This document shows positions 44,471 to 52,944 of a stretch of DNA of 64,000 nt, in pieces. The notes under the pieces are model-generated. The model had not been told where the DNA came from. It made no database searches and saw nothing but the letters and a program-made list of their open reading frames with translations. Position numbers and translations under genes: made by a program. Every line of letters begins with the position of its first letter. Position 1 is the stretch's first letter. Origin of the DNA: Verrucomicrobiaceae bacterium (GTDB taxonomy: Bacteria > Verrucomicrobiota > Verrucomicrobiia > Verrucomicrobiales > Verrucomicrobiaceae); assembly GCA_016795365.1 (NCBI GenBank), contig JAEUHN010000031.1, positions 124,001-188,000 of the forward strand. Reading direction: 5' to 3'.

Positions 44471-45871
44471 TTAAAACGTGAACTGCGGCGGGATGAAGAA
44501 GAAGTTCCAGCACAAGGCGCTGAGCGTCGCCATCAGCAAAACGGGTCCGCGACTGAAGCGCAGTGCCGCGAGCACCACCGCGATCAAAAAGACCAGTGCG
44601 ACAACCATATAGCCAGTGAAGCTCGTGATAGCCCAGCACAAGCTGGCAATGGAGAAGACCAAAACGAGCACCCAACTGTATTCGCCGATTAAAGTGGTCG
44701 AAACAGGCTCTCGCACGGCTGCACGGCTTTTTTCCGACGAGGCGAGCGGACGCACGACGCACACGTCGATGTCGCCGCTGCCGAGGATGAGCTGATCGGC
44801 GAGTGATTTCCGCCACCACGACGGTTTGTTTGGCTTGCCTACGACGATCTGCGTCACGTTGCGCTCGCGGGCAACTTGCAGCAAGGCGTCGGCGATGTGC
44901 TCACCCGTGGCGGAAACGACCTCGCCGCCGAGTTTTCGTGCGAGTGCGAGTGCGTTCGAGAGGCGCTGCTGTTCATCGCTGTTGGGTTCAGTGAGTCCTT
45001 GCACCCAAACGACAAGCCAGGGGCAGTTTAGGCGCGTGGCTGCGCGGCGTGTCCAGCGGATCAGGCTTTCAGCATACGGACTCGGGCCAACGCCGACCAT
45101 GAGCCGTGCGTTGGTCTTCCAAGGGGTGCTAACGCGCTTCAAGCGGCGGATGTCCTCCAGATCACGATCCACTTGCTCGGCAGTGAAGCGCAGGGCCAGC
45201 TCACGCAGGGCGGTGAGATTGCCTTCTTTGAAGAAATGGGAGACAGCGTGCTCGGCACGCTCGCCGAGATACACTTTTCCATCCGCCATGCGCTCCAGCA
45301 GCTTTTCGACGCTGAGGTCGATGAGCTGGATCTCATGCGCGACATCGAGGATCGAATCGGGCACTGTTTCAGCGATGGCGACACCGCTGATCTGCCGCAC
45401 GATGTCCACCTGGCTCTCGATGTGCTGGACGTTGAGCGTGGTGTAAACGTCGATGCCCGCGTCGATCAGCTCCAGCACATCCTGATAGCGCTTCGCGTGG
45501 CGCGAGCCGGGCGCGTTCCTGTGGGCCAGCTCATCGACCAGCACGAGTTGCGGCCTTTGCGCGAGCACGGCGTCGATGTCGAACTCCTCCAGCGTGAAGC
45601 CGCGATGTTCGAGCTGCCTGCGCGGCAAAACGCGCATGCCTTCCAGCAGCGCCGCGGTTTCGGAGCGTCCATGCGTCTCGATGATGCCTGCGAGCACGTC
45701 GATGCCTTCTTTGAGCCGCTGGCGTGCCGTTTGAAGCATGGCGTAAGTTTTGCCCACGCCGGGACACATGCCGAGGAAGATGTGGAGCTTGCCGGATTTC
45801 GACTTCACATCCTCCAGGCGCATTTGCGCGAGCAGAGCGTCGGGATCGGGGCGTGTGTCGTCGGTGTTCAC
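44471..45871 (-). CDS. kdpD: KdpD N-terminal half: K+ sensor, USP and membrane part
   Basis: The 466-residue product has the KdpD domain with Walker A GMCPGVGKT (about residues 34-42), LVLVDELAHRNAPGSRH (about 110-126) and GIDVYTTLNVQHIES, a universal-stress-protein domain (about 245-375) and three to four membrane helices of the DUF4118 region (about 385-460). It ends with NFFFIPPQFTF followed by TAA; in normal KdpD proteins the same FTF is followed by about ten residues and the kinase half, which here lies in the same frame after the stop. Start is GTG 45871, supported by the RPDPDALLAQ segment that matches the N-terminus of KdpD proteins. Confidence 0.9.
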   Translation of the reverse strand: MNTDDTRPDPDALLAQMRLEDVKSKSGKLHIFLGMCPGVGKTYAMLQTARQRLKEGIDVLAGIIETHGRSETAALLEGMRVLPRRQLEHRGFTLEEFDIDAVLAQRPQLVLVDELAHRNAPGSRHAKRYQDVLELIDAGIDVYTTLNVQHIESQVDIVRQISGVAIAETVPDSILDVAHEIQLIDLSVEKLLERMADGKVYLGERAEHAVSHFFKEGNLTALRELALRFTAEQVDRDLEDIRRLKRVSTPWKTNARLMVGVGPSPYAESLIRWTRRAATRLNCPWLVVWVQGLTEPNSDEQQRLSNALALARKLGGEVVSATGEHIADALLQVARERNVTQIVVGKPNKPSWWRKSLADQLILGSGDIDVCVVRPLASSEKSRAAVREPVSTTLIGEYSWVLVLVFSIASLCWAITSFTGYMVVALVFLIAVVLAALRFSRGPVLLMATLSALCWNFFFIPPQFTF

Positions 45872-45882
45872 GGCTGGGAGGA

Positions 45883-46467
45883 TTACTTCAGAGCATCGAG
45901 CGCAAAATTCAACTTCAGCACGTTCACGCCCGTTTCGCCCAAAATGCCGAGGTCGGGCTTCGCGGTGTTCGAGGCAATGATTTCCTTCACTTTCTCGATG
46001 CTGAGGTTGCGTGCTTTGGCGACTCGGGCGGTTTGCAGCTCGGCGTTCTTCGGGCTGATGTGCGGATCAAGGCCGCTGGCGGAGGCCGTGACTGCATCGG
46101 CCGGCACGGTGGCATCGGCGGCGAGGCCGTTCTTGGTGCGATACGCGACGATGCGTTCTTTGATCGCATCGTGGAGCTTTTGAGAGGTGGGACCGAGATT
46201 GCTGCCGCTGGAACTGGCGGCGTCATGACCACTGCCCGCAGCGCTGGGGCGCGGGTGGAAGTAGTTCTCGGCGGCGAAGTTCTGGCTGAGCAGTGCGGAG
46301 CCTCGCACGGTGCCGTCCTTGTCGGTGATGAGGCTGCCACTGGCTTTCTCTTTGAAAGCAGACTGCGCCACGGTGGTGATGAGCAGCGGATAAGCACCGC
46401 AAGTAACGGCCGCGAGCACGAGCGTAGCCATGATGGCAGGGCGGAGTTCAGAGAAGAGGGCTTTCAT
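45883..46467 (-). CDS. kdpC: Potassium-transporting ATPase subunit C
   Basis: KdpC is the single-span partner that stabilises the KdpFABC complex. The 194-residue protein has one N-terminal membrane helix (about 9-31, PAIMATLVLAAVTCGAYPLL) and the conserved periplasmic domain: GSALLSQNFAAENYFHPRPS, VTASASGLDPHISPKNAELQ, RVAKARNLS and GETGVNVLKLNFAL at the end. The spacer SGHDAASSSGSNLGPTS is as in other KdpC proteins. It is 3 bp after kdpB and 11 bp before kdpD. Confidence 0.96.
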   Translation of the reverse strand: MKALFSELRPAIMATLVLAAVTCGAYPLLITTVAQSAFKEKASGSLITDKDGTVRGSALLSQNFAAENYFHPRPSAAGSGHDAASSSGSNLGPTSQKLHDAIKERIVAYRTKNGLAADATVPADAVTASASGLDPHISPKNAELQTARVAKARNLSIEKVKEIIASNTAKPDLGILGETGVNVLKLNFALDALK

Positions 46468-46470
46468 GGA

Positions 46471-48492
46471 TTAGGCGAGGTGAAGGGTGGCGACGATGAC
46501 ATCAATGGCCTTAATGCCGATGAAGGGGATGAGGATGCCTCCGAGGCCATAGACGAGCAGGTTGCGCTGGAGCACGGCGGCGGCACCCATCGGTCGGTAG
46601 GGCACGCCTTTGAGCGCGAGAGGGATGAGGGCGATGATGATGAGCGCGTTGAAGATGACGGCGCTCAAAATGGCGCTCTGCGGACTGGCGAGGCCCATGA
46701 CGTTCAGCGGCGAGATGGCGGGAAAAGTCGCCATGAGCATCGCAGGGATGATGGCGAAGTATTTGGCGATGTCGTTGGCGATGCTGAAGGTCGTCAGCGA
46801 GCCGCGTGTCATGAGCAGCTGCTTCCCGATTTCGACCATCTCAATGAGCTTCGTGGGATTGCTGTCGAGATCGACCATGTTGCCGGCTTCACGGGCGGCT
46901 TGAGTGCCGGTGTTCATGGCGACGCCGACATCGGCCTGCGCCAAAGCGGGGGCGTCATTGGTGCCGTCGCCGGTCATGGCGACGAGGTGTCCCTCGGCCT
47001 GTTCGGCGCGGATGCGGCGTAGTTTGTCCTCGGGCGTGGCCTGGGCCATGAAATCATCCACACCGGCCTCGGCAGCGATGGCAGCGGCGGTCATGGGATT
47101 GTCGCCGGTGATCATGACGGTGCGGATGCCCATTTTGCGGAGTTGGGCAAATCGCTCCTTGATGCCGCCTTTGACGACGTCTTTGAGCTCCACGACGCCG
47201 AGCACGCGATTTCCCTCCGCGACGACGAGCGGCGTGCGTCCGGCGCGTGACGCGGCTTCGACGGTTTTCGTGATTTCAGCCGGATAAACGCCTCCTAGGG
47301 CTTCGACGTGTGCTTTGATCGAATCCGCCGCACCTTTGCGGATGCTGCGGCCATCGAGATCGACACCGCTCATGCGTGTCTGAGCCGTGAAAGGCACAAA
47401 GTTGGCATGGGGAGCGGCAAGATCGCGTCCGCGGAGGTTGAAGCGTTCTTTGGCCAAAACGACGATGCTGCGGCCTTCGGGTGTTTCATCGGCGAGCGAG
47501 GCGAGTTGCGCAGCATCGGCGAGTTGTTGCTCGGTGATGCCGGGCGCGGGACGGAAGTCGGAGGCCATGCGATTGCCGATCGTGATGGTGCCCGTTTTGT
47601 CGAGCAGGAGCACGTCGATGTCGCCCGCAGCCTCGACGGCGCGGCCGGAGGTAGCCATGACGTTGCGACGAATGAGACGGTCGATGCCGCTGATGCCGAT
47701 GGCGCTCAACAAGCCGCCAATCGTGGTCGGAATGAGGCACACGAGCAACGCGACGAGCACCGGCGTGGTGAAGGTGACACCTGAGTAGAGGCCGAAGGGC
47801 TTCAGCGTGATCGTTACGAGCAAAAAAATGAGCGTCATCGCGGACAGCAGGATGGTCAGCGCGATCTCATTCGGTGTCTTCTGGCGTTTCGCCCCCTCCA
47901 CCATCGAAATCATGCGGTCGATGAAGGTGTTGCCCTTTTCCGAGGTGATGCGGATCACGATGCGGTCGCTGATGACCTTTGTGCCGCCCGTGACGGCGCT
48001 GCGGTCGCCACCACTCTCGCGGATGACGGGCGCGGACTCTCCCGTGATAGCGGCTTCATCGACACTGGCGATGCCTTCGATGACCTCGCCATCGGCGGGG
48101 ATCACATCGCCTGTTTCGCAGACGACGATGTCGCCTTTCTCCAACGCAGGAGCGGGCACGGCAATCTCCACGCCGTTTTTGATGCGTCGGGCCATGGTGT
48201 CTTTGCGTGCGGCACGCAGGCTGGCGGCTTGCGCCTTGCCACGGCCTTCGGCGACGGCTTCCGCGTAGTTGGCGAAAAGCACGGTGAACCATAGCCAGAC
48301 GGAAAGCTGGATGATGAAACCATGATCCGTCTGGGTGGTGAAGACGCTCACCGTGGTGAGCACCGCGCCGACGAGCGTGACGAACATGACGGGGTTCTTC
48401 ACCATCAGGCGCGGATCGAGCTTCTGAAACGCGCCGCCGATGGCGGGCGCGAGGATCGAAGCATCAAAGAGAGATGTGGGTTTGTGGGACAT
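46471..48492 (-). CDS. kdpB: Potassium-transporting ATPase ATP-binding subunit B
   Basis: KdpB is the P-type ATPase that energises K+ uptake through KdpA. The 673-residue chain has the actuator loop with TGES ([14 protein letters not shown]), the phosphorylation site in [15 protein letters not shown], the nucleotide-binding KGAAD, and the hinge [16 protein letters not shown], plus about seven membrane helices. Length and motifs are normal. It lies 20 bp after kdpA and 3 bp before kdpC. Confidence 0.97.
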   Translation of the reverse strand: MSHKPTSLFDASILAPAIGGAFQKLDPRLMVKNPVMFVTLVGAVLTTVSVFTTQTDHGFIIQLSVWLWFTVLFANYAEAVAEGRGKAQAASLRAARKDTMARRIKNGVEIAVPAPALEKGDIVVCETGDVIPADGEVIEGIASVDEAAITGESAPVIRESGGDRSAVTGGTKVISDRIVIRITSEKGNTFIDRMISMVEGAKRQKTPNEIALTILLSAMTLIFLLVTITLKPFGLYSGVTFTTPVLVALLVCLIPTTIGGLLSAIGISGIDRLIRRNVMATSGRAVEAAGDIDVLLLDKTGTITIGNRMASDFRPAPGITEQQLADAAQLASLADETPEGRSIVVLAKERFNLRGRDLAAPHANFVPFTAQTRMSGVDLDGRSIRKGAADSIKAHVEALGGVYPAEITKTVEAASRAGRTPLVVAEGNRVLGVVELKDVVKGGIKERFAQLRKMGIRTVMITGDNPMTAAAIAAEAGVDDFMAQATPEDKLRRIRAEQAEGHLVAMTGDGTNDAPALAQADVGVAMNTGTQAAREAGNMVDLDSNPTKLIEMVEIGKQLLMTRGSLTTFSIANDIAKYFAIIPAMLMATFPAISPLNVMGLASPQSAILSAVIFNALIIIALIPLALKGVPYRPMGAAAVLQRNLLVYGLGGILIPFIGIKAIDVIVATLHLA

Positions 48493-48512
48493 GGACGTGA
48501 GAAAAAATGGTT

Positions 48513-50225
48513 TTAGAACAAGACGCCTTTGCCCATCAGGAAGTGCTCAACGATGGGGCCTAAGGCGAGCGCAGGGAGGAAGTTCAGGGCACCGACGAGC
48601 AGCACGATGCCGATGAGCAGCACGGTGAAGGTCGCGCCATTCACCGGAAAGGTTCCGGCGCTCGGTGGCACGGTTTGCTTTCCAGCGAGAGATCCGGCGA
48701 GCGCCATGATCGGCACAATCATGAGGAAGCGACCGATGAGCATGGCGAGGCCGAGCGTGGTGTTATACCAGGGTGTGTTGGCCGTGAGTCCGGCGAAGGC
48801 GCTGCCATTGTTGCCGGTGGCGGAGCTGTAGGCATACAGCATCTCGCTGAAGCCATGCTGGCCGCTGTTGTTGAGGCCTGCGACACCCCAGTCGCTCACA
48901 CAAGCCCAGGCGGTGAAGCCGAGAATGCTGGCGGTGAGGATGAGCAGCGTGAGCATGGCCAGCTTCACCTCCTTCGCCTGAATCTTCTTGCCGAGATACT
49001 CGGGCGTTCGGCCCACCATGAGCCCCGCGATGAACACGGCGAGAATCACGAACACGAGCATGCCATACAACCCCGCGCCGACACCACCGACGACAACTTC
49101 ACCCAGCTCGATCATGAACAGCGGAACGAGCCCACCGATGGGCGTGAACGAATCATGCATCGAGTTCACCGCGCCACACGACGCGGCGGTGGTGATGGTG
49201 GCGAAGAGAGACGAGTTGAAGACGCCGAAGCGCACTTCCTTGCCCTCCATGTTGCCACCCGCGGCGGCGATGCCGAGCTGCTGATGGATCGGATTGCCGA
49301 CAGCTTCATAGTGAGCACACACCAGCACGCCGCCGATAAAGAGGAAAATCATCGCCGCCCACACGGCCCAGCCGTGCCCCTGATTCTTCACCATGCGTCC
49401 AAGGTAGTAGGTGAGGCCGCTGCCGATGGCGAAGATCGAGAACATCTGCGCGAAGTTCGACAGTGGCGTTGGATTTTCGAAGGGATGCGCGGCGTTCGCA
49501 TTGAAGAACCCGCCGCCATTGGTGCCGAGCATTTTGATGGCGACCTGCGATGCCACGGGGCCTTGCGCGATGATTTGCTCTGCGCCTTCGAGTGTCTTCA
49601 CCTTGGTGTAGGCATCGAAGTTTTGGATCATGCCCTGCGAAACCAGGAAGATCGCGAAGACCGCACAGATCGGCAGCAGGAGGTAGTAAGTGACGCGAAC
49701 GAGGTCAGACCAGAAGTTGCCGAGTGTCTTCGCCGAGCTACGCGCGATGCCACGCACCAGTGCCGCAGCGATCTCGATGCCAACTGCGGCAGATACGAAG
49801 TTGTGAAACGTTAGCCCCACCATCTGCGAAAAATAACTCAGGGTGCTTTCGCCACCGTAGCTCTGCCAGTTGGTGTTCGTGGTGAAGCTCACGGCCGTAT
49901 TGAAGGCCAGATGATGACTCAGGCCGGGCAGACCCTGCGGATTCAGTGGCAGCAGGCCTTGCAGGCGCAGAATCGCGTAAGTGAAAACGATGCCGATGAA
50001 GCTGAAGGCCAGCATGGCAAAGGTGTAGCCTTTCCATGTCTGCTCCCGCTGCGGGTCGATGCCGATAAGCCGGTAAGTGAGCCGCTCGACCGGTTTGAGC
50101 AACGGATCGAGCCAGGTGCGACCATTCACATCGAGCACCTGCACGAGATACAGGCCGATCGGCTTGGTGATGATCGTGAGCAGCCCGAGAAAGAAGGCGA
50201 ATTGAAGCCAGTCATTCGTTTGCAT
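48513..50225 (-). CDS. kdpA: Potassium-transporting ATPase potassium-binding subunit A
   Basis: KdpA is the K+-selective channel-like subunit, related to Trk/Ktr superfamily transporters. The 570-residue protein has about ten membrane helices and the four pore loops with filter motifs including [35 protein letters not shown] and [13 protein letters not shown], plus the [11 protein letters not shown] segment. ATG 50225 gives the family length. It follows kdpF by 10 bp. Confidence 0.97.
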   Translation of the reverse strand: MQTNDWLQFAFFLGLLTIITKPIGLYLVQVLDVNGRTWLDPLLKPVERLTYRLIGIDPQREQTWKGYTFAMLAFSFIGIVFTYAILRLQGLLPLNPQGLPGLSHHLAFNTAVSFTTNTNWQSYGGESTLSYFSQMVGLTFHNFVSAAVGIEIAAALVRGIARSSAKTLGNFWSDLVRVTYYLLLPICAVFAIFLVSQGMIQNFDAYTKVKTLEGAEQIIAQGPVASQVAIKMLGTNGGGFFNANAAHPFENPTPLSNFAQMFSIFAIGSGLTYYLGRMVKNQGHGWAVWAAMIFLFIGGVLVCAHYEAVGNPIHQQLGIAAAGGNMEGKEVRFGVFNSSLFATITTAASCGAVNSMHDSFTPIGGLVPLFMIELGEVVVGGVGAGLYGMLVFVILAVFIAGLMVGRTPEYLGKKIQAKEVKLAMLTLLILTASILGFTAWACVSDWGVAGLNNSGQHGFSEMLYAYSSATGNNGSAFAGLTANTPWYNTTLGLAMLIGRFLMIVPIMALAGSLAGKQTVPPSAGTFPVNGATFTVLLIGIVLLVGALNFLPALALGPIVEHFLMGKGVLF

Positions 50226-50235
50226 AGCAGTGAGG

Positions 50236-50319
50236 TCAGAACTTTTCAGGACACAGCATCGCCACCGTCAGGTAAGCGAGCAGGGCAAGAGCGGTGAGCC
50301 CGACGAGGATGGCTTCCAT
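50236..50319 (-). CDS. kdpF: Potassium-transporting ATPase small subunit F
   Basis: A 27-residue frame, MEAILVGLTALALLAYL followed by TVAMLCPEKF, sits 10 bp upstream of kdpA. One hydrophobic helix and the closing P-E-x-F motif match KdpF, which stabilises the KdpABC complex. It is too short for common ORF cut-offs. Confidence 0.85.
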   Translation of the reverse strand: MEAILVGLTALALLAYLTVAMLCPEKF

Positions 50320-50333
50320 AGTGAAGGGCGTGG

Positions 50334-50417
50334 TCAGAGGCTATCGCAGCCGTGGACGTAGAGCCCGGCGACGATGAAAAAGGCGGCGGTGACGCCGAGG
50401 TAAAGGAGGTCGTTCAT
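50334..50417 (-). CDS. 27-residue membrane peptide upstream of kdpF
   Basis: The frame from ATG 50417 to TGA 50336-50334 encodes MNDLLYLGVTAAFFIVAGLY followed by VHGCDSL: one membrane helix and a short tail with a Cys-Asp pair. It ends 14 bp before kdpF and is in the same direction. Similar small hydrophobic frames with a C-terminal cysteine-acid-x-Leu tail are, to my recollection, common at this place before kdpF in other bacteria, but have no assigned role. Confidence 0.55.
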   Translation of the reverse strand: MNDLLYLGVTAAFFIVAGLYVHGCDSL

Positions 50418-50594
50418 GATGGGTGAATGTTGTTGCACCGTCATGATGTTGGCCCGCCGCGATTTGCCCAATTAAGAGGAGGCCGCTACCCGTTAAAAAT
50501 CCGTCAAGATGGGCGAGGCTCGATCATGCTGGGACTGTTTGTGCATCCGCTGACTGCTGTTGAACTGTTCGATTCGTGCTATTTCAATTCACGC

Positions 50595-51326
50595 ATGTCC
50601 CACACAGCCCCTGCCTCCTTCCAACCGACTCGCTGGAGCCTCGTGATCCAGTCGCAGGGTCAGGACGAGAAGGCTAGATGTGCGTTGGAGGAGCTCTGCG
50701 CGGCGTATTGGTTTCCGCTGTATGCTTGGAGCCGGCGCTGTGGGGCGTTGCCGAGTGATGCGGAGGATTATGTGCAGGGATTCTTCGTGCAGGTGTTGCA
50801 AAAGGGACTCTTCGCTGCTGCAAATCCTGAGCTTGGCAAGCTGCGCACCTTTATGCTCACAGCGTTTCGCCGTCATGTGCATGATGAGCAGCGCAAGGAA
50901 TCACGGCAAAAGCGTGGCGGTGGGAACATCATATCCTTCGACGCTGCCGAGGCCGAGGCTTGGTATGAAGTCGAGCAGATCGAAGGCGAGAGCGCCGATC
51001 ACATGTTCGACCGCCAGTGGGCGCTGACCGTGCTGGATAAGGCGATGGCCGTGGTGGAAGCTTATGCGAAGCAGCGAGGCAAAGCGGTTGAGTTCGAGGC
51101 GATGCGGCTGTTCCTCACCGGCGAGGGCGGCATCGAAGACTATGCGCGTGCTGGTGCTGCGATCGGGATGAGTGGCAATGCTTTCAAGGTTGCCGTGCAT
51201 CGTTTGCGAGCCCGGTTTCGCGAGGCACTGCGAAATGAGGTAGCCGAGACGCAGCCAGCGGATGCGAACGTGCACGAGGAGATGAGCTATCTTATGCGCG
51301 TGCTGCGTGATGCGGCGATGGAGTAG
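50595..51326 (+). CDS. ECF-type RNA polymerase sigma factor (cassette 2)
   Basis: The 243-residue protein starts at ATG 50595 (MSHTAPASFQPTRWSLVIQS). Region 2 (about 15-105: LEELCAAYWFPLYAWSRR, DAEDYVQGFFVQVLQKGLFA, KLRTFMLTAFRRHVHDEQRK) and region 4 (about 165-225: DYARAGAAIGMSGNAFKVAV) are clear, with the Arg/Gly-rich linker (QKRGGGNIISFDAAEAEAW) seen in the paralogue at 29572. The linker and the sequence in region 2 group it with kinase-linked sigma factors. The kinase gene follows after 59 bp. It is divergent from kdp. Confidence 0.88.
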   Translation: MSHTAPASFQPTRWSLVIQSQGQDEKARCALEELCAAYWFPLYAWSRRCGALPSDAEDYVQGFFVQVLQKGLFAAANPELGKLRTFMLTAFRRHVHDEQRKESRQKRGGGNIISFDAAEAEAWYEVEQIEGESADHMFDRQWALTVLDKAMAVVEAYAKQRGKAVEFEAMRLFLTGEGGIEDYARAGAAIGMSGNAFKVAVHRLRARFREALRNEVAETQPADANVHEEMSYLMRVLRDAAME

Positions 51327-51327
51327 T

Positions 51328-51385
51328 GGAGTGCTGGAGTATTGAATTGATCCGGTCAGCCAACCCTCCCACATTCCATCACTCC
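51328..51385. repeat. Inverted repeat spanning the sigma-kinase gap
   Basis: GGAGTG-C-TGGA (51328-51338) and TCCA-T-CACTCC (51375-51385) pair over 10 of 11 positions around a 36-nt loop. The second arm ends directly before the kinase ATG at 51386, so the hairpin would cover the ribosome site in the mRNA. Confidence 0.5.
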
Positions 51386-52897
51386 ATGCACGATTCACGC
51401 TCACTTCGCCAACGTCTCTCTGGTTTGAAGCCGGAGGCATTGATGGCGCATGGGTTGAAGGCTGCGGACGCTGAAGGCACTGAGATCAAGGTTGAAGGGG
51501 TCGAGATTGAGGCCCCCTTGGGACGTGGTGGAATGGGCACCGTTTATCTCGGACGGCAGGTGAGGTTGGATCGCGAGGTGGCTGTCAAAGTGCTCGCGCG
51601 CGAGCTGGCGAATGATCCGCTGTTTCTCGAGCGCCTGGAGCGTGAGGCACGCGTCATGGCCAGGCTGCGTCATCCGAACATCGTGGCCGTTCATGACTTT
51701 CATCGCGATGGCGAATCGGCTGCGATTGTGATGGAACTCGTCGAAGGTGGCACGCTGCGGGACAAGCTCCGCGACCATCCGAACGGACTGCCAGTGGATG
51801 AAGCTTTGCGCATGGTCCGGCAGATCGCTGCGGGACTCACCATGGCCCATGCGGAGGGCGTGATTCATCGCGACATGAAACCGGAGAACGTGCTCATCGC
51901 TGAGAGCGGCGAGGCAATGGTGAGTGACTTTGGGCTGGCGATGCCGATGCATGACGACAGCGCGCGACTTACCCTTACAGGCATGGCTGTCGGCACGGTG
52001 GACTACATGGCGCCCGAGCAGTTCAAGGGCACCGAGGTCGATGTTCGAATCGACATTTACGCGCTGGGAGTCATCGCTTATGAACTGCTCACCGGACAAA
52101 CCCCGCGCGGCAGTTTTGACCCTCCGCATGTCTTGCGAAAAGAAGTCTCACACAACATCAGCACAGCGGTGATGCAGGCCTTGCGTCCGCGAGCTCAAGA
52201 CCGGTTTGCATCGGTGAACGAGTTCATTCTGGCACTCGAAGATCGGGCACCGACACAGCGTGCAAGATGGCCTTGGTTGGCACTGCTGGGATTCATGCTC
52301 ATCGCAACTGCATGGTGGGTGCTGAAAGGGGAAAGACCGTCGCCGAATCCAGGACCGTGGCGGGATGCAGCGGCGGGTTATCGCATCTGGGAGCACACCA
52401 TCCGAGGCAACTGGCAGAACAGCAACGGTGTGCTCACAGCGAACGAGGACATCTGCATCGCGAGTCTGGAGGCTGACATGCCCGAGGCGTATGATGTGCG
52501 TGTGCGGTTTAGCCGACTCTCAGGCATGCACTCGGTAGCGGTGTTCTTCCGCACGGCAGGCCAAATTGGCTCTGCTGAAGTGGATGCATGGAACGAGGGA
52601 CTCGCCGGCGTGCAAGAGATCGCCGGGCAGGATCTGCAGACGGGCTATGGTTTTCGCTTCCCTTTGTTCAACGGCAGGACTTACGAGATGCTGATCGAGA
52701 TCCGGCCTGACGAGGTGCGAATGAGTTTGGATGGCGAGTTCAAGAAGGCATTTTCAATCAAAGACAGGGCGCTCACGATTTCGCCCGCTTGGGAATGGGA
52801 CACCACGGAACGCCCGTTGGCCTTGGGTATTGGTTGTTACAAGAGTCCGACACGCTTCGATAGTGTTGAGTGGCGCGAAGTCCCCCTGACGCGTTGA
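51386..52897 (+). CDS. Ser/Thr protein kinase with C-terminal concanavalin-like sensor domain
   Basis: The 503-residue protein starts at ATG 51386. Kinase domain about 45-295: LGRGGMGTVYLG, AVKVLARELA, VIHRDMKPENVLIA, SDFGLAMP, MAPEQF and DIYALGVIAYELLTG are all intact. A membrane helix (about 294-314, WPWLALLGFMLIATAWWVL) follows, then a C-terminal domain (about 330-500: NSNGVLTANEDICIASLEAD, GYGFRFPLFNGRTYEMLIEI, VRMSLDGEF, FDSVEWREV) of the DUF1080/LamG-like concanavalin fold. The outer part probably binds a sugar and controls the kinase, which in turn acts on the sigma factor encoded 59 bp upstream. Confidence 0.9.
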   Translation: MHDSRSLRQRLSGLKPEALMAHGLKAADAEGTEIKVEGVEIEAPLGRGGMGTVYLGRQVRLDREVAVKVLARELANDPLFLERLEREARVMARLRHPNIVAVHDFHRDGESAAIVMELVEGGTLRDKLRDHPNGLPVDEALRMVRQIAAGLTMAHAEGVIHRDMKPENVLIAESGEAMVSDFGLAMPMHDDSARLTLTGMAVGTVDYMAPEQFKGTEVDVRIDIYALGVIAYELLTGQTPRGSFDPPHVLRKEVSHNISTAVMQALRPRAQDRFASVNEFILALEDRAPTQRARWPWLALLGFMLIATAWWVLKGERPSPNPGPWRDAAAGYRIWEHTIRGNWQNSNGVLTANEDICIASLEADMPEAYDVRVRFSRLSGMHSVAVFFRTAGQIGSAEVDAWNEGLAGVQEIAGQDLQTGYGFRFPLFNGRTYEMLIEIRPDEVRMSLDGEFKKAFSIKDRALTISPAWEWDTTERPLALGIGCYKSPTRFDSVEWREVPLTR

Positions 52898-52944
52898 TTC
52901 CCACGGGTTTCTGCAAAGTTCAGCAACGGTGGCATTCTTGGCGA

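Noticed and set aside
45173-47022. Long open frames on the plus strand across kdpC, kdpD and kdpB
   Set aside because: They are antisense to well-conserved kdp genes, have Arg/Gly/His-rich composition and no family motif; long antisense frames are expected at this GC content.
50560-50588. TTGAAC-17 bp-TTCAAT as a promoter for sigma factor 2
   Set aside because: The -10 would end only 6 bp before the start codon at 50595 and leave practically no leader.
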